A stretch of 64,000 nt of DNA from JAEUHM01 sp964538625 (GCA_964538625.1 CAZIGH010000004.1:102331-166330); one strand, 5' to 3'; shown: positions 26,050 to 35,296, numbered from the stretch's first letter. Notes: a model not told the origin generated them from the sequence alone. Numbers and translations: made by a program.

Positions 26050-27066
26050 ATGCGCAGGCTGGCGGTGACGTGGCGGTGGGGTGCATTGCTGCTGTGGGTT
26101 CTCTACATGGTGGCTGGGTCGTTGGTTTGTCTGGCAGGTCAGAACTGGCCACCGGTGGCGAAGCTCGTTTACCTGCCCCCGCTTTTCGGCCCTTTGCTGC
26201 TGGCTTGTTACGCGCTGCCGGGCTGGTGGTTCGGCAGGAAGTGGGCGGCAGTTCTGATATGGACCGCTGTGATCGCCCTCGGGCCCGGACTTGGCTGGCG
26301 CAGTCACGCCCACGCAGCATTCAGGGCTAGGGATGACGGGCCTTTCACGCTAAATGTGGTGACGGTGAACCGTGGCCAGCATCATGGGCATGAGATCAGC
26401 CCCTTCCTCTGGCAGCAACAGCCGGACGTGGTGGCTATACAGGATGGGTTCACCCCGGTAGCCTACCCCGCAGGTGCGAAGGCGCTGCTGGAGCTGCCGC
26501 ATGTGGTCCGGCTGGGGGAGTTCGTTTTAGTGAGCCGGTTTCCCGTGCGTGAGAGCAGCCTGCTCAAGTTAGTGGCTAGGCGGAAGGATGGCAGCGTGCG
26601 CACCTGGTTTCACAGCGCTCGCCATCTGCTGGAGACGCCGGGTGGCAAGGTGGTCGTCTTCAATGTCCATTTGCCCTCACCGCGCTTCGCTCTCACAGGT
26701 GGAAAGGGGCCCGAGGCACTGAGGGAGGACTACTGGGGCCTTCAGGGACAGGTCATGGAAGAGTTGCTGCGCCACATCGAGTCCGAAACGCTGCCCACGG
26801 TAGTGCTGGGAGACTGGAACATCCCGGCGCTGGGTCCGCGCTATCGACGCATGAGCAAGCGCCTGATCGACGCGCACGCCGTGGCCGGGCAAGGCTACGG
26901 ATTTACAGTGCCGGGCGACGTGAAGCACTGGCTCGCCTTCTGGCGTCCCTGGCTGAGGCTGGATTACGTCTTCACCAACCGGCAGTGGGACGTCGAACGT
27001 TGCGTAACGGAACCAGAGAGCCAGGCCCAACACGCAGCCGTCTCAGCAAGGCTGCGCCTGAGATAG
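26050..27066 (+). CDS. Membrane-anchored endonuclease/exonuclease/phosphatase-family protein
   Basis: 338 aa. Two or three N-terminal transmembrane helices (WGALLLWVLYMVAGSLVCLA, YLPPLFGPLLLACYALPG, AAVLIWTAVIALGPGLGW) precede an EEP domain from ~95. Conserved motifs: LNVVTVNRG, DVVAIQDG (Glu of the usual QE pair replaced), VVFNVHLPSPR, VVLGDWNIPALGP (GDFN-like) and RLDYVF, ending in QAQHAAVSARL (the usual SDH is QAQH). The domain probably faces the periplasm. Family members hydrolyse phosphodiesters of nucleic acids or lipids; the substrate here is open, and the altered motifs could reduce activity. Confidence 0.82.
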   Translation: MRRLAVTWRWGALLLWVLYMVAGSLVCLAGQNWPPVAKLVYLPPLFGPLLLACYALPGWWFGRKWAAVLIWTAVIALGPGLGWRSHAHAAFRARDDGPFTLNVVTVNRGQHHGHEISPFLWQQQPDVVAIQDGFTPVAYPAGAKALLELPHVVRLGEFVLVSRFPVRESSLLKLVARRKDGSVRTWFHSARHLLETPGGKVVVFNVHLPSPRFALTGGKGPEALREDYWGLQGQVMEELLRHIESETLPTVVLGDWNIPALGPRYRRMSKRLIDAHAVAGQGYGFTVPGDVKHWLAFWRPWLRLDYVFTNRQWDVERCVTEPESQAQHAAVSARLRLR

Positions 27067-27130
27067 TTGCGAAAAGCGGCTCCGTGGTGCAACTTTCCCT
27101 CAAGCATGGGGTTGAACCCCATTAGACACC

Positions 27131-27574
27131 ATGAATCCGCTCGAACCTAACGACCCTCTATGGAACCTGCTGGGCAAGGCCCGGAAGGTGGAGGTGCGTG
27201 GTAACTTCGTCCAAAACGTCGTCCGTGCCGCGCGTCAGGAGCCGCAGACGCTGGGTCTGTGGCAGCGTTTGGCGGAGTGGATACAGCGCTCAAGCGGGGG
27301 CGCTTTCCTTCGTCCGGCACTGGTGGCCGCTGCGGTAGCCGTAGCTGGTCTGGCAGTGTGGCATTCCTCTACCCCTGAGTTGGCTCAGGACGAGATGCCC
27401 CAAGTTCCCGCATTAGCAGCAAGCAATGTGTCAGATGAGGACTTGGAGTTACTGAACCTGGCGGAATCCCTGCCCACCATGCCGCTGGAGTCGGTCAACC
27501 AAATGGACGTGCTCCTTGCCATGGACAGCACTTCAGCGCTGACGGATACGGAGATCGCGTTCCTGCTTTATTGA
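27131..27574 (+). CDS. Single-pass membrane protein, anti-sigma-like layout
   Basis: 147 aa. A cytoplasmic N-terminal region (PLWNLLGKARKVEVRGNFVQNVVRAAR), one transmembrane helix (FLRPALVAAAVAVAGLAVW) and an acidic outer part (EMPQVPALAASNVSDEDLELLNLAESLP). Short proteins of this layout follow ECF sigma genes in Verrucomicrobia, but no zinc-finger anti-sigma motif and no sigma gene are next to it here. It lies 64 bp after the EEP gene on the same strand and converges on the PrsW-type gene with a 7-bp gap. Function unknown. Confidence 0.7.
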   Translation: MNPLEPNDPLWNLLGKARKVEVRGNFVQNVVRAARQEPQTLGLWQRLAEWIQRSSGGAFLRPALVAAAVAVAGLAVWHSSTPELAQDEMPQVPALAASNVSDEDLELLNLAESLPTMPLESVNQMDVLLAMDSTSALTDTEIAFLLY

Positions 27575-27581
27575 ACCGACA

Positions 27582-29225
27582 TCACCACCGGCCAATCTTC
27601 CGCACATGGAAGACGGCGATGGGGATGAGTCCCGTGGCGCTCATGCCGAAGGCGCTCAGTGCCTCGGTGGAGTCCACCGCCAGCGCGGTGCTGATGAAGC
27701 CCAGCCCCACCAGCAGACCCGAGCCAAGGATAAACACCGACACCACGGAAACGCTGCCGTTGTAGGGCTCCAGCGTCTGAGTGAGCAGACCGTAGAATTG
27801 GTTGGCTAGCAGGGCCAGCAGGATGAGCGAGATGAGGTCCAGGTCTTGCCCATACTGAAGCCGGGCAGACGCCTCCGGTGCCCAGTTGTAGAATCCATGC
27901 AGCACCACGGCCATCATGAAGATCATGGCAAAGTGTGCCGCCGCTTGGAAACGCGTCCGCAGCATGAGATAGAGGGCATGCCCGGTGATGGCAGTGAGGG
28001 CAATGTGCAGAAAGTTCGCGGTGAGCAAGCGGCCCCAGGCATCGCTGCCGCGTGAGATGTAGTCCACATTCTCCTCAAGCGAGAACCCGAGCCCTATGAA
28101 CCCTCCCGTCAGCGCGGCCAAGCCCGCATCCCGGCGCTTCAACAACCAAGGGAGGAAGGGCACAAAGAGCAGGAGCTTGGCGGACTCTTCACGCAGGCCG
28201 GTGCCAAGGATGTTCACATACAGATCCTCCGGAAAGACACTCGTCTCCATGAGCCCCATTTCATTGGTTTGATAGTTCAGCACCAGCAGCGTAGGCCAGA
28301 TGCTCGCCACCCCTGCCAGCACCGGCAGCGCCGGCCACACCCAACGAAGGGGAGTGCGCTTTCCAGCCCTGACCAGCAGCACATACCAGAGCGCCGCTGC
28401 CAATGCGGAGATAGCCAGGACCGGCAAACTCACACTCTCCCACTGCCGGTGCAGTATGCCAGTCCACTGAAGCCAGAGATTCCCCATGATGGCCCCCGCC
28501 GCCTCTCGGTCCCTGATGGAAAGCTGCTCGCGATACTCCGGTATGCTCCACAACTTCTGAAGCACCGCTTTATCACGCAGAGTCAGTGCCACGCTCCACG
28601 CCTTGTCCCGGGAGTGAGACGCTGCGGGATCCCGCCCCTCCGCCATGAAAGCGGCCAGCGCTGGCTCGAGTTCGGAATCAGCCAGGTACAGATACCCCAT
28701 AAGCTCATTCGCCAACTGCGGGGCCGGATCCAGCTCGGCAAGTGCCCGCACTTTCTCCGTGGAGGAAACTACAGCCTCCGCATCCACACTGAGTCTTCCG
28801 ATCATGTAATCCGTGAGGATGGCCTTCTCATCCGTGCTCACGTCAGACTTGCTGATGGCGAGCAGCGCGTGCTCCAGCGCTCCGGTGCGCAGCACCTCAT
28901 CGTCCACCCCAGAAGCATGATCCCCAAACCGGTGCAGCCAAAGCGCGAGCGGCCGCAGCCCCTGAGGCAGAGAAGTGGCACCGCTCTCCGCCAGTCTGTC
29001 CAGGTTTTGGAGGTTGGTGATGAGTTCCCGGTACTCATCCAGCGCCGCACTGCCACCCTCTCGCTGAATCAGGTAGGCAAGCTGCTCCTCAGGAGTGCGG
29101 TCGATGATTTTCACCAGAAGCCAGGCGATCAAAAAACCACCCAGTGCAAGGCCCACACCCCACTTCACCAACAGCGGGATGTCACGGGTGAGCCGATGCA
29201 GTCTGGAGCGTGAGATGGTAGGCAT
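27582..29225 (-). CDS. PrsW-family intramembrane protease-like protein
   Basis: 547 aa from ATG 29225 (GTG 29237 is an alternative). PrsW proteins are glutamic intramembrane proteases that cut membrane-bound anti-sigma or sensor proteins. Their motifs are present in the C-terminal half: GLREESAKLLLF (EExxK, around residue 346), GLGFSLEENVDYI (FxxxEN), HIALTAITGHAL and VVLHGFYNW, all within predicted membrane helices. The N-terminal half has one transmembrane helix (VGLALGGFLIAWLLV) and a large helical soluble domain (~45-260) with HEAT/TPR-like alternation, an extension not found in minimal PrsW. The nearby anti-sigma-like membrane protein is a conceivable substrate, by position only. Confidence 0.82.
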   Translation of the reverse strand: MPTISRSRLHRLTRDIPLLVKWGVGLALGGFLIAWLLVKIIDRTPEEQLAYLIQREGGSAALDEYRELITNLQNLDRLAESGATSLPQGLRPLALWLHRFGDHASGVDDEVLRTGALEHALLAISKSDVSTDEKAILTDYMIGRLSVDAEAVVSSTEKVRALAELDPAPQLANELMGYLYLADSELEPALAAFMAEGRDPAASHSRDKAWSVALTLRDKAVLQKLWSIPEYREQLSIRDREAAGAIMGNLWLQWTGILHRQWESVSLPVLAISALAAALWYVLLVRAGKRTPLRWVWPALPVLAGVASIWPTLLVLNYQTNEMGLMETSVFPEDLYVNILGTGLREESAKLLLFVPFLPWLLKRRDAGLAALTGGFIGLGFSLEENVDYISRGSDAWGRLLTANFLHIALTAITGHALYLMLRTRFQAAAHFAMIFMMAVVLHGFYNWAPEASARLQYGQDLDLISLILLALLANQFYGLLTQTLEPYNGSVSVVSVFILGSGLLVGLGFISTALAVDSTEALSAFGMSATGLIPIAVFHVRKIGRW

Positions 29226-29284
29226 TTCAGCAGCCACGCTAGACGCGCCTTCCCGTCCCTGCTACATCGGCTTTATCACAGATC

Positions 29285-30394
29285 ATGATAGGAACCGTCC
29301 CTCTACCAGAAGGCTGCGTCAGAGCCTGCCATGCTTGCAAGCATAGGCAGTGGTCTGTGGAGCAGAGCCTGGAGCAAAAGCAGTCCTTTCTGTCTGAAAA
29401 ACTCGCCCCCTGGGCAGACTGCCTGCTGCCCGTTCGCTCTGTGCCACAGGGCCGCCGACTTCATTACCGTGACAAGGTCAAACTCAGCGCCCGCTGCTAC
29501 GGTGGCCGCTGGGAGTTCGGCATGGAGCCACGGGATGAGTTCATTCCCATTCCACGCTGCCCCGTGCAGACAGAGCGCGTACGGCTCACGCTGGAAGCGC
29601 TGGGTCGTCACTTGCCTCCCTTCGAGAAACTGCCTCTACGCTACGTCGTGCAGAATGGAGCACTGGTCACACTGGTGGTGAAAGCACCCGCACTCACCTC
29701 AGACGATTGGGTGACGGAGGAACTCCGGACCGATCTCACCCATGCCGATGTCTCCGGCCTGCACGTGAATCTGCATCCCGCAGCTGGCCGCATTCTCTTC
29801 GCCGAAAAGGGCTGGCGCTGCCTGTGGGGCCAGAGTCGCGCACGAGATGCACGTGGATTATGGCACGGACCCGGAGTCTTCGGGCAGTTACTGCCGGAGC
29901 TGCACGAAGAGGCGCTCAGCGAAGCTCAGGCCTTCTTTCAACTCACGCCCGCCAGTGCCCTAGTGGACCTCTACTGCGGCATCGGCACCAGCCTGCGGCG
30001 TTGGAGCAGCATCAGCAGCCGTGTTTTGGGTGTGGAGTTTGATGGCCAAGCTGTGGAGTGTGCACGGAGCAATGCACCAGAGGCGAGCCTACTGCGTGGA
30101 CCATGCGCACAAAGACTTCCACAGGTAAGGGGGTGGCTTTCACAGCAGGGCGGACCCCTGCACGCCGCGTACGTCAACCCTCCACGAACCGGACTTGAAG
30201 AGGCAGTGATTCAGTGGCTCTGCCGAGAGTCGCGGCCCGCACGCATCGCCTACCTCTCATGCAGTGCCGGCACCCTGCGCCGTGACCTGGAGCTTCTCAG
30301 TTCACAAGGCTACCAAGTGTCGTCGCTGCTACCCTACGACTTCTTTCCGCAAACCCACCACGTCGAAGTGCTGGCACTTCTCGAGCGGACGTGA
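29285..30394 (+). CDS. TrmA/RlmCD-type class I SAM-dependent RNA methyltransferase
   Basis: 369 aa. It methylates uridine C5 in rRNA or tRNA in this family. Visible signatures are FGQLLPELHEEAL before the Rossmann domain, LVDLYCGIGTSLRRW (motif I), VLGVEFDGQAVECARSNA, VNPPRTGLEEAVIQWL (motif IV DPPR-like, here NPPR) and AYLSCSAGTLRRDLELL with the catalytic Cys, ending in PYDFFPQTHHVEVLALLER. The N-terminus has CRACHACKHRQ, possibly a reduced Fe-S cluster site; there is no TRAM domain. It starts 11 bp before mutM and is likely in its operon. Confidence 0.88.
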   Translation: MIGTVPLPEGCVRACHACKHRQWSVEQSLEQKQSFLSEKLAPWADCLLPVRSVPQGRRLHYRDKVKLSARCYGGRWEFGMEPRDEFIPIPRCPVQTERVRLTLEALGRHLPPFEKLPLRYVVQNGALVTLVVKAPALTSDDWVTEELRTDLTHADVSGLHVNLHPAAGRILFAEKGWRCLWGQSRARDARGLWHGPGVFGQLLPELHEEALSEAQAFFQLTPASALVDLYCGIGTSLRRWSSISSRVLGVEFDGQAVECARSNAPEASLLRGPCAQRLPQVRGWLSQQGGPLHAAYVNPPRTGLEEAVIQWLCRESRPARIAYLSCSAGTLRRDLELLSSQGYQVSSLLPYDFFPQTHHVEVLALLERT

Positions 30395-30405
30395 TTCGAT
30401 AATCC

Positions 30406-31227
30406 ATGCCTGAACTGCCAGAAGTCGAGACCACCCTACGCGGCGTGCTGCCACACATCGCAGACCGCCAGATCCTTCGCGTGCAGGTCCGCGACTCCCG
30501 GCTCCGCTGGCCGGTCAGTCCCAATCTCGCCCATCTGCTCACTGGCCGCAGCATCATCGACGGACGCCGGCGTGCCAAGTATTTGCTCTTCCAGCTCAGC
30601 CACGGCGGCGGCACGCTCCTGGTCCACCTCGGCATGTCTGGCAGCCTCCGCATTTCAGAGCCGGACATGCCCTTTCGCAAACATGACCACGTGGTGCTGG
30701 AGTTTGCCGACGGCACCCAGATGCGCTTTCACGATCCCAGACGCTTCGGAGCGGTGCTTCACCTGCCAGACCGGCCAGAGCAGCATGACCTCCTGCGAGA
30801 GCTGGGACCCGAACCACTCGGTGATGCCTTTTCACCCCAGCACCTCGCAGCAAGTTGCAAGGGCAAAACCGCCTCCATCAAGACCGTCATCATGGACTCA
30901 CACGTCGTCGTGGGAGTGGGCAACATTTATGCCTGCGAGGCGCTTTTCATGGCAGGCATCCGTCCCTCCAAACCGGCAGGCAAAGTCACCAAACCAGCGC
31001 TCGCACGCTTGGTGGCAGCCATTCGCGAAGTCTTGGGCGCATCCATACAGCAAGGAGGCACCACCCTGCGAGACTTCCTGCGTGAGAAAGGCGAGCCCGG
31101 CTACTTCAAGCAAAGCCTCCGCGTCTATGATCGTGAAGGTCAGCCCTGCCGGAACTGCGCTACACCGATCAAGCGCATCGTGCTAGCCCAGCGCTCCACG
31201 TTCTACTGCCCACAGTGCCAGAAGTAG
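30406..31227 (+). CDS. mutM: Formamidopyrimidine-DNA glycosylase
   Basis: 273 aa, normal length. It excises 8-oxoguanine and formamidopyrimidines and nicks DNA by beta/delta elimination. The catalytic N-terminus is MPELPEVETT (Pro2, Glu3); LLVHLGMSGSL and the H2TH region (GNIYACEALFMAGI) follow, and the C-terminal zinc finger CRNC...CPQC (QPCRNCATPIKRI to YCPQCQK) is complete. It follows the RNA methyltransferase gene by 11 bp and converges on the BI-1 gene with a 4-bp gap. Confidence 0.97.
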   Translation: MPELPEVETTLRGVLPHIADRQILRVQVRDSRLRWPVSPNLAHLLTGRSIIDGRRRAKYLLFQLSHGGGTLLVHLGMSGSLRISEPDMPFRKHDHVVLEFADGTQMRFHDPRRFGAVLHLPDRPEQHDLLRELGPEPLGDAFSPQHLAASCKGKTASIKTVIMDSHVVVGVGNIYACEALFMAGIRPSKPAGKVTKPALARLVAAIREVLGASIQQGGTTLRDFLREKGEPGYFKQSLRVYDREGQPCRNCATPIKRIVLAQRSTFYCPQCQK

Positions 31228-31231
31228 CAGT

Positions 31232-31978
31232 TCAGTTCCGCGAGCGCAGCTTGGCGAGCAGACGCAGGATTTCAATGTAGAGCCAGACCAGCGTCACCAG
31301 CAGACCAAAGGCACCATACCACTCCATGTGCTTCGGCGCTCCATGCCTCACCCCGTTCTCGATGAAGTCGAAATCCATCACCAAGTTCAGCGCGGCCACG
31401 ATGACCACAAACACCGAGAACCCGATCGCAAAACCGCCACTGCCGTGGATAAGAGGCACCTGAATACCGAAGAACGACAGTATCCACGACACCAAGTAAA
31501 ACACAAAGATCCCCCCCGTGGCCGCAAACACACCCAGCTTGAAATTTTCCGTGGGCTTGATGATGCCAGTGATGTAGGCACCCAGCAAGGCACAAAGCAC
31601 CCCGCAGGTCAGCAGCACAGAAGTCAAAACAATTCCCTCGAACTGCTTCTCGAACACAAACGAAATCACCCCGACGATCACCCCCTTCGAGACGGCGTAA
31701 AGCGGGGAAAGCGTAGCGGCAAGGCGCGGCTTGAACGCGATCACCATCGCGATCACGCAGGGGATGATCCAGCCAAACTTCAGCATCGGAGTCAGCCAGG
31801 CAGGTTGCTGGCCGCTGCCGAGTTGGTTCCAGGTAAAAGCCGCCGATACGACGAGCAGAGCGGTCAGGACGAACGTTTTCGTCACCGTACCGTTCAACGT
31901 CATCACGTCCTCACCTGCGCGGGCCACAGCAGAATCAAAAACCTCAGGGCGAAGAGTCGGATTGGAAGTACGCAACAT
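31232..31978 (-). CDS. Bax inhibitor-1/YccA-family membrane protein
   Basis: 248 aa with about seven hydrophobic helices (VLTALLVVSAAFTW, FGWIIPCVIAMVIAF, GIVLTSVLLTCGVLCALLGAYI, LGVFAATGGIFVFYLVSWIL, FAIGFSVFVVIVAALNLVMDF, GAFGLLVTLVWLYIEILRLL). The conserved C-terminal block LVMDFDFIENGVRHGAPKHMEWYGAFGL is typical of the bacterial subgroup whose members bind or conduct Ca2+ and protect against envelope stress. The start MLRTSNPTL is the usual one for this subgroup. No operon partner; divergent from the 169-aa gene. Confidence 0.93.
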   Translation of the reverse strand: MLRTSNPTLRPEVFDSAVARAGEDVMTLNGTVTKTFVLTALLVVSAAFTWNQLGSGQQPAWLTPMLKFGWIIPCVIAMVIAFKPRLAATLSPLYAVSKGVIVGVISFVFEKQFEGIVLTSVLLTCGVLCALLGAYITGIIKPTENFKLGVFAATGGIFVFYLVSWILSFFGIQVPLIHGSGGFAIGFSVFVVIVAALNLVMDFDFIENGVRHGAPKHMEWYGAFGLLVTLVWLYIEILRLLAKLRSRN

Positions 31979-32077
31979 AGCCAGAAGCTAGCACGCACCC
32001 GCACGACAACCAAGCAGGAAGTCTTTACTCATTCCACAGATTGCAAGCCGCCCTTCCAGCGCTATGGCTTTCCACCA

Positions 32078-32587
32078 ATGGCCAATCTCACCCCTGAACA
32101 ACTCGCCTCCGTCAACCGCTGGGCGGCAGACGGTGCTACGCTCAATGACATCCAGCAGCGCCTGAAAACAGACTTTGGGCTGTCCATCACCTACATGGAG
32201 GCGCGCCTGCTCATGCTCGACTTGGGCGTGAAGCTCAAGGACAAACCCCGTGAACCAGATCCCGCCCAAAAGGCACCACCACCACCCACACCTGCTCCCG
32301 CCGAAATGGACGGTCAATCAGACGACGGCTTGGACTATGCTGACGAAGCGGCCAGCGCGCAATCCAGCAGCGGAAAAGTCACTGTTACCGTGGACGAGCT
32401 CATCATTCCAGGCGCACTCGTGTCAGGCAAAGCCACCTTCAGCGACGGCAAGACCATCTCCTGGTATGTCGATCAAATGGGCCGCCTCGGCATGAAAGCA
32501 CCAGAACCCGGCTACAAGCCCCCGCCCGCAGATGTGCCCGCGTTTCAAAAGGAGCTGGATCGTGTCTTGATGCAGCAGGGGTTTTAG
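32078..32587 (+). CDS. Conserved hypothetical protein upstream of the kinase-receiver gene
   Basis: 169 aa from ATG 32078 (MANLTPEQLASVNRWAADGAT). The N-terminal ~55 residues are helical and DNA-binding-like (LNDIQQRLKTDFGLSITYMEARLLMLDLGVKL), followed by a Pro-rich linker (PDPAQKAPPPPTPAPAEM) and a C-terminal beta domain (KVTVTVDELIIPGALVSGKATFSDGKTISWYVDQMGRLG). The frame stays open far upstream, but that part is antisense to the BI-1 gene and is not coding. It lies 3 bp before the kinase gene and is almost surely co-transcribed, so it may act in the same signalling path. Confidence 0.75.
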   Translation: MANLTPEQLASVNRWAADGATLNDIQQRLKTDFGLSITYMEARLLMLDLGVKLKDKPREPDPAQKAPPPPTPAPAEMDGQSDDGLDYADEAASAQSSSGKVTVTVDELIIPGALVSGKATFSDGKTISWYVDQMGRLGMKAPEPGYKPPPADVPAFQKELDRVLMQQGF

Positions 32588-32590
32588 ACG

Positions 32591-33970
32591 ATGTTTCCGG
32601 CCTTAACGCCGGGTTCCCTCAAGTCCATGCCACCACCAGCCGCAAGCAACTACGAAGCACCAAGCGCCGAGCGCGCCCTCACACCGGCGCAGGTCTCAGC
32701 CATGATGCCGGGCGAGCGCTACCTCGCAGAGAGCATCCTCGGCGTAGGCGGCATGGGCGTCGTTTACCGTGGCATCCAGACCAGCCTCAGCCGCCCCGTA
32801 GCGCTGAAAGTGCTCCGCCGTGAAGACGGCGGTGACTACGGCTTCGAGAACCGCTTCAAGCGAGAAGCCCAGTCCATGGCCCTGCTCAACCACCCGAACA
32901 TCGTCTCCATCTTCGACTTCGGTTCCCTGGGCAAAGATTACCTCTACTTCGCCATGGAACTCGTGGACGGCACAGACGTATCCGAGATCCTCCGAAGCGG
33001 AGCCATGACACCACAGCTCGTCATGCTGCTCATGCCCCAGATCTGTTACGCCCTCGAATACGCCCATGCCAAAGGCATCGTCCACCGCGACATCAAACCC
33101 GCAAACATCCTTGTCTCCCGCCAGGGGGAAGCAAAGGTGACAGACTTCGGCCTCGCCAAGAAGGTGGACCAGTTCAACTCCTTCGTCACCCAGACCCACA
33201 TGGTCATGGGCACGCCAGAGTACGCCGCGCCAGAGCAATCCTCCGCACATCGAGAAGTGGATCACCGGGCAGACATCTACTCCCTGGGAGTACTCCTTTA
33301 CCAAATGCTCACCCACCAGCTGCCCAAAGGTGCCTGGGCTCCGCCATCAGCCACCAAGGGTGTAGATTCACGCTTCGACGGCATCGTCACCAAGGCCATG
33401 ATGGCCGACCGCAACCAGCGCTACCAAACCGTCACCGAGATGCGACGCGCCATCGAGCTGCTCGCCGCACCCGCACCCGTCTCCAAAAACTCCAGCCAAC
33501 TGGCAGGTGAGTCCGCAGCCGACGGCGGCTCCCCCATAGCCACCTCCATGCTCCGTCGGCCCGTCACACCCCCAAACACAAGGCGCGTCCTGCTCCTGGA
33601 GGACGACGTGCTCGTGCGTGACATCATGCGCCGTTACCTCGAACTCGCAGGCTTCCAGGTGTGCGAGACCGCTGAGGGCCGCGAGACCATCCACAAATAC
33701 GAGGAAGCCTTACGTTCCGGCAAACCCTTCGACCTCGTCATCATGGACCTCACCATCCCAGACGGCCTCAGCGGCGCGGAGACCATCCACTACCTCCGCA
33801 GCATGGACCCCCGCCTCGTCGCAGTCGTCTCCTCCGGTTACAAGGATGACCCCATCATGCGCAACCCCGCCCAGCACGGCTTCGTGGCCGCACTGCCCAA
33901 GCCCTACCAGCGGGAAGCCCTTCTCCAGCTCGTCAACGGCGTCCTTGCCTCTCACGGCCGTGCCGCCTGA
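32591..33970 (+). CDS. Ser/Thr protein kinase fused to a response-regulator receiver domain
   Basis: 459 aa. Eukaryotic-like kinase at ~43-295: glycine loop GVGGMGVVY (51-59), K73 in VALKVLR, catalytic HRDIKPANIL (165-174), DFG at 185-187, APE-type anchor. A Ser-rich linker leads to a receiver domain (332-455): acidic pocket LLLEDDV (E337, D338, D339), phospho-acceptor D386 in VIMDLTIPDG, SSGYKDDP and K in ALPKPYQ. All catalytic residues of both parts are present. There is no transmembrane segment or PASTA. This joins Hanks-type phosphorylation and two-component His-Asp signalling in one protein; a partner histidine kinase is not nearby. The 169-aa gene precedes it by 3 bp. Confidence 0.92.
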   Translation: MFPALTPGSLKSMPPPAASNYEAPSAERALTPAQVSAMMPGERYLAESILGVGGMGVVYRGIQTSLSRPVALKVLRREDGGDYGFENRFKREAQSMALLNHPNIVSIFDFGSLGKDYLYFAMELVDGTDVSEILRSGAMTPQLVMLLMPQICYALEYAHAKGIVHRDIKPANILVSRQGEAKVTDFGLAKKVDQFNSFVTQTHMVMGTPEYAAPEQSSAHREVDHRADIYSLGVLLYQMLTHQLPKGAWAPPSATKGVDSRFDGIVTKAMMADRNQRYQTVTEMRRAIELLAAPAPVSKNSSQLAGESAADGGSPIATSMLRRPVTPPNTRRVLLLEDDVLVRDIMRRYLELAGFQVCETAEGRETIHKYEEALRSGKPFDLVIMDLTIPDGLSGAETIHYLRSMDPRLVAVVSSGYKDDPIMRNPAQHGFVAALPKPYQREALLQLVNGVLASHGRAA

Positions 33971-34003
33971 GTGTTGGCTCCAAGCCGCAGGCACCAGCCA
34001 TCT

Positions 34004-35296
34004 TCAGTCCACTACCGGCTTCTCCGCGTTCACAAAGAGCGCAAAGACCCCCGCCGCCACAAACGCAGCCGCGCACAGCCAGACCCCTTCGTGGAAGTCC
34101 CCGTTCGAATCGAAGGCCTTCAACACCGCAGCGAACAGTAGCGGCTGCAGGCCCGCCCCAAAATTCCCCCACATATTGCTCCAGCCAAACAGCTGCGCCT
34201 GGTGTTTCCCGCTAATGTCCTGCATGGCCGTCCACGTAGCAGGCAGACCAATGTCTGAGAAAAAGGCCACCGCTCCAAACGCAAGCGCCATCCCCCAAGG
34301 CGAGTCCATCCCCAGAGCCAGCACGTAGCAAGCGGCTGCGGCGAACTTCGTCACCGACATCGGAATCACGCGCCCCACACGCCGCCCATATCTCCGCGTG
34401 ATCCAGTCCGTCATCCACCCGCCAAGCGGTATCGCCACCAGCCCCACCGTCAGCGCTACCGACGTGATCCAGCCCGTCTCCCCTTCGCCCAAATGCCGCA
34501 CCTTCTTCAAGTAATCTGGCAGGGACAAAATGAGGAATGCCCAGCCAATGTTCGTGAAAAACTGCACCCCATTGGCCATCCAAAGATTCCCACTGCGCAG
34601 CGCCGCAGACCACGGAAAGCGCCGTGGTGGATCCTTCACTGGCAAGAAATCCCCACGCCCCTCCGCCAGCAGACTGATCTCCGCCTCATTGCACCGCGGA
34701 TGCTCCCTCGGATGATCGCGAAACACATGCCAGAACAGCGCTGCCACCACAAGCCCCGCAAAACCGTAAATCCATCCCGCCCACCGCCAGTCCCCGAGTG
34801 CCAGGATCACGCTCGCCGTCAGCCAAGGCGCTATAGCACCTCCCACACGCCCACCCCACGAAATCGCCCCACTGGCCATCCCCCGGGCATTCACGTGCGC
34901 CCACCGCGTCACAAGCCCACTGCTGGCCGGGTAATAGCCCGCCTCCGCCAGCCCGCAGCCCAGCCGCGCAATGAGCAGCGTCCAAAACCCCCATGCAAAA
35001 CTCGTGCCTGCGGTAAAAAGTGACCAAGAAGCGATGTAAAGCGTGATCAGCACCCGCGCCCCGAAGCGGTCACTCAGCATCCCCGCCGGCACCTGAGCCA
35101 GCGCATACGCCCAGAAAAAGCCGCCCTTCACCCAGTCTATCTCATGATCCGTGAGCCGTATGTGATTCTTGAATGAATCCGAAGCCACAATCTGCCCCAG
35201 ACAAATCCGGTCCAGATACATGATGAACGCCACCAAAGTGGCCGTGATCAGGACCTGCTGCCTGACCTTCGTTGGATGCGAGGAAATAGCTGACAC
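34004..35296 (-). CDS. MFS transporter of the anion:cation symporter (ACS) type
   Basis: 430 aa, about 12 transmembrane helices. Hallmarks: helix 1 MYLDRICLGQI, loop DRFGARVLITLYI (MFS motif A between helices 2 and 3), ARLGCGLAEAGYYPASSGLVTRWAH (ACS family signature), and a central cytoplasmic loop. Relatives carry hexuronates, glucarate or other organic anions by symport. The start is GTG (35296), with no stronger ATG near. It is a single gene and converges on the kinase-receiver gene; the substrate cannot be read from the sequence. Confidence 0.88.
   Translation of the reverse strand: MSAISSHPTKVRQQVLITATLVAFIMYLDRICLGQIVASDSFKNHIRLTDHEIDWVKGGFFWAYALAQVPAGMLSDRFGARVLITLYIASWSLFTAGTSFAWGFWTLLIARLGCGLAEAGYYPASSGLVTRWAHVNARGMASGAISWGGRVGGAIAPWLTASVILALGDWRWAGWIYGFAGLVVAALFWHVFRDHPREHPRCNEAEISLLAEGRGDFLPVKDPPRRFPWSAALRSGNLWMANGVQFFTNIGWAFLILSLPDYLKKVRHLGEGETGWITSVALTVGLVAIPLGGWMTDWITRRYGRRVGRVIPMSVTKFAAAACYVLALGMDSPWGMALAFGAVAFFSDIGLPATWTAMQDISGKHQAQLFGWSNMWGNFGAGLQPLLFAAVLKAFDSNGDFHEGVWLCAAAFVAAGVFALFVNAEKPVVD

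Noticed and set aside
28269..29213. 314-codon plus-strand frame over the PrsW-type gene
   Set aside because: Arg/Gln/His-rich shadow of a membrane protein.
31328..32077. Upstream extension of the 169-aa gene
   Set aside because: It is antisense to the BI-1 gene; the conserved-looking N-terminus begins at ATG 32078.
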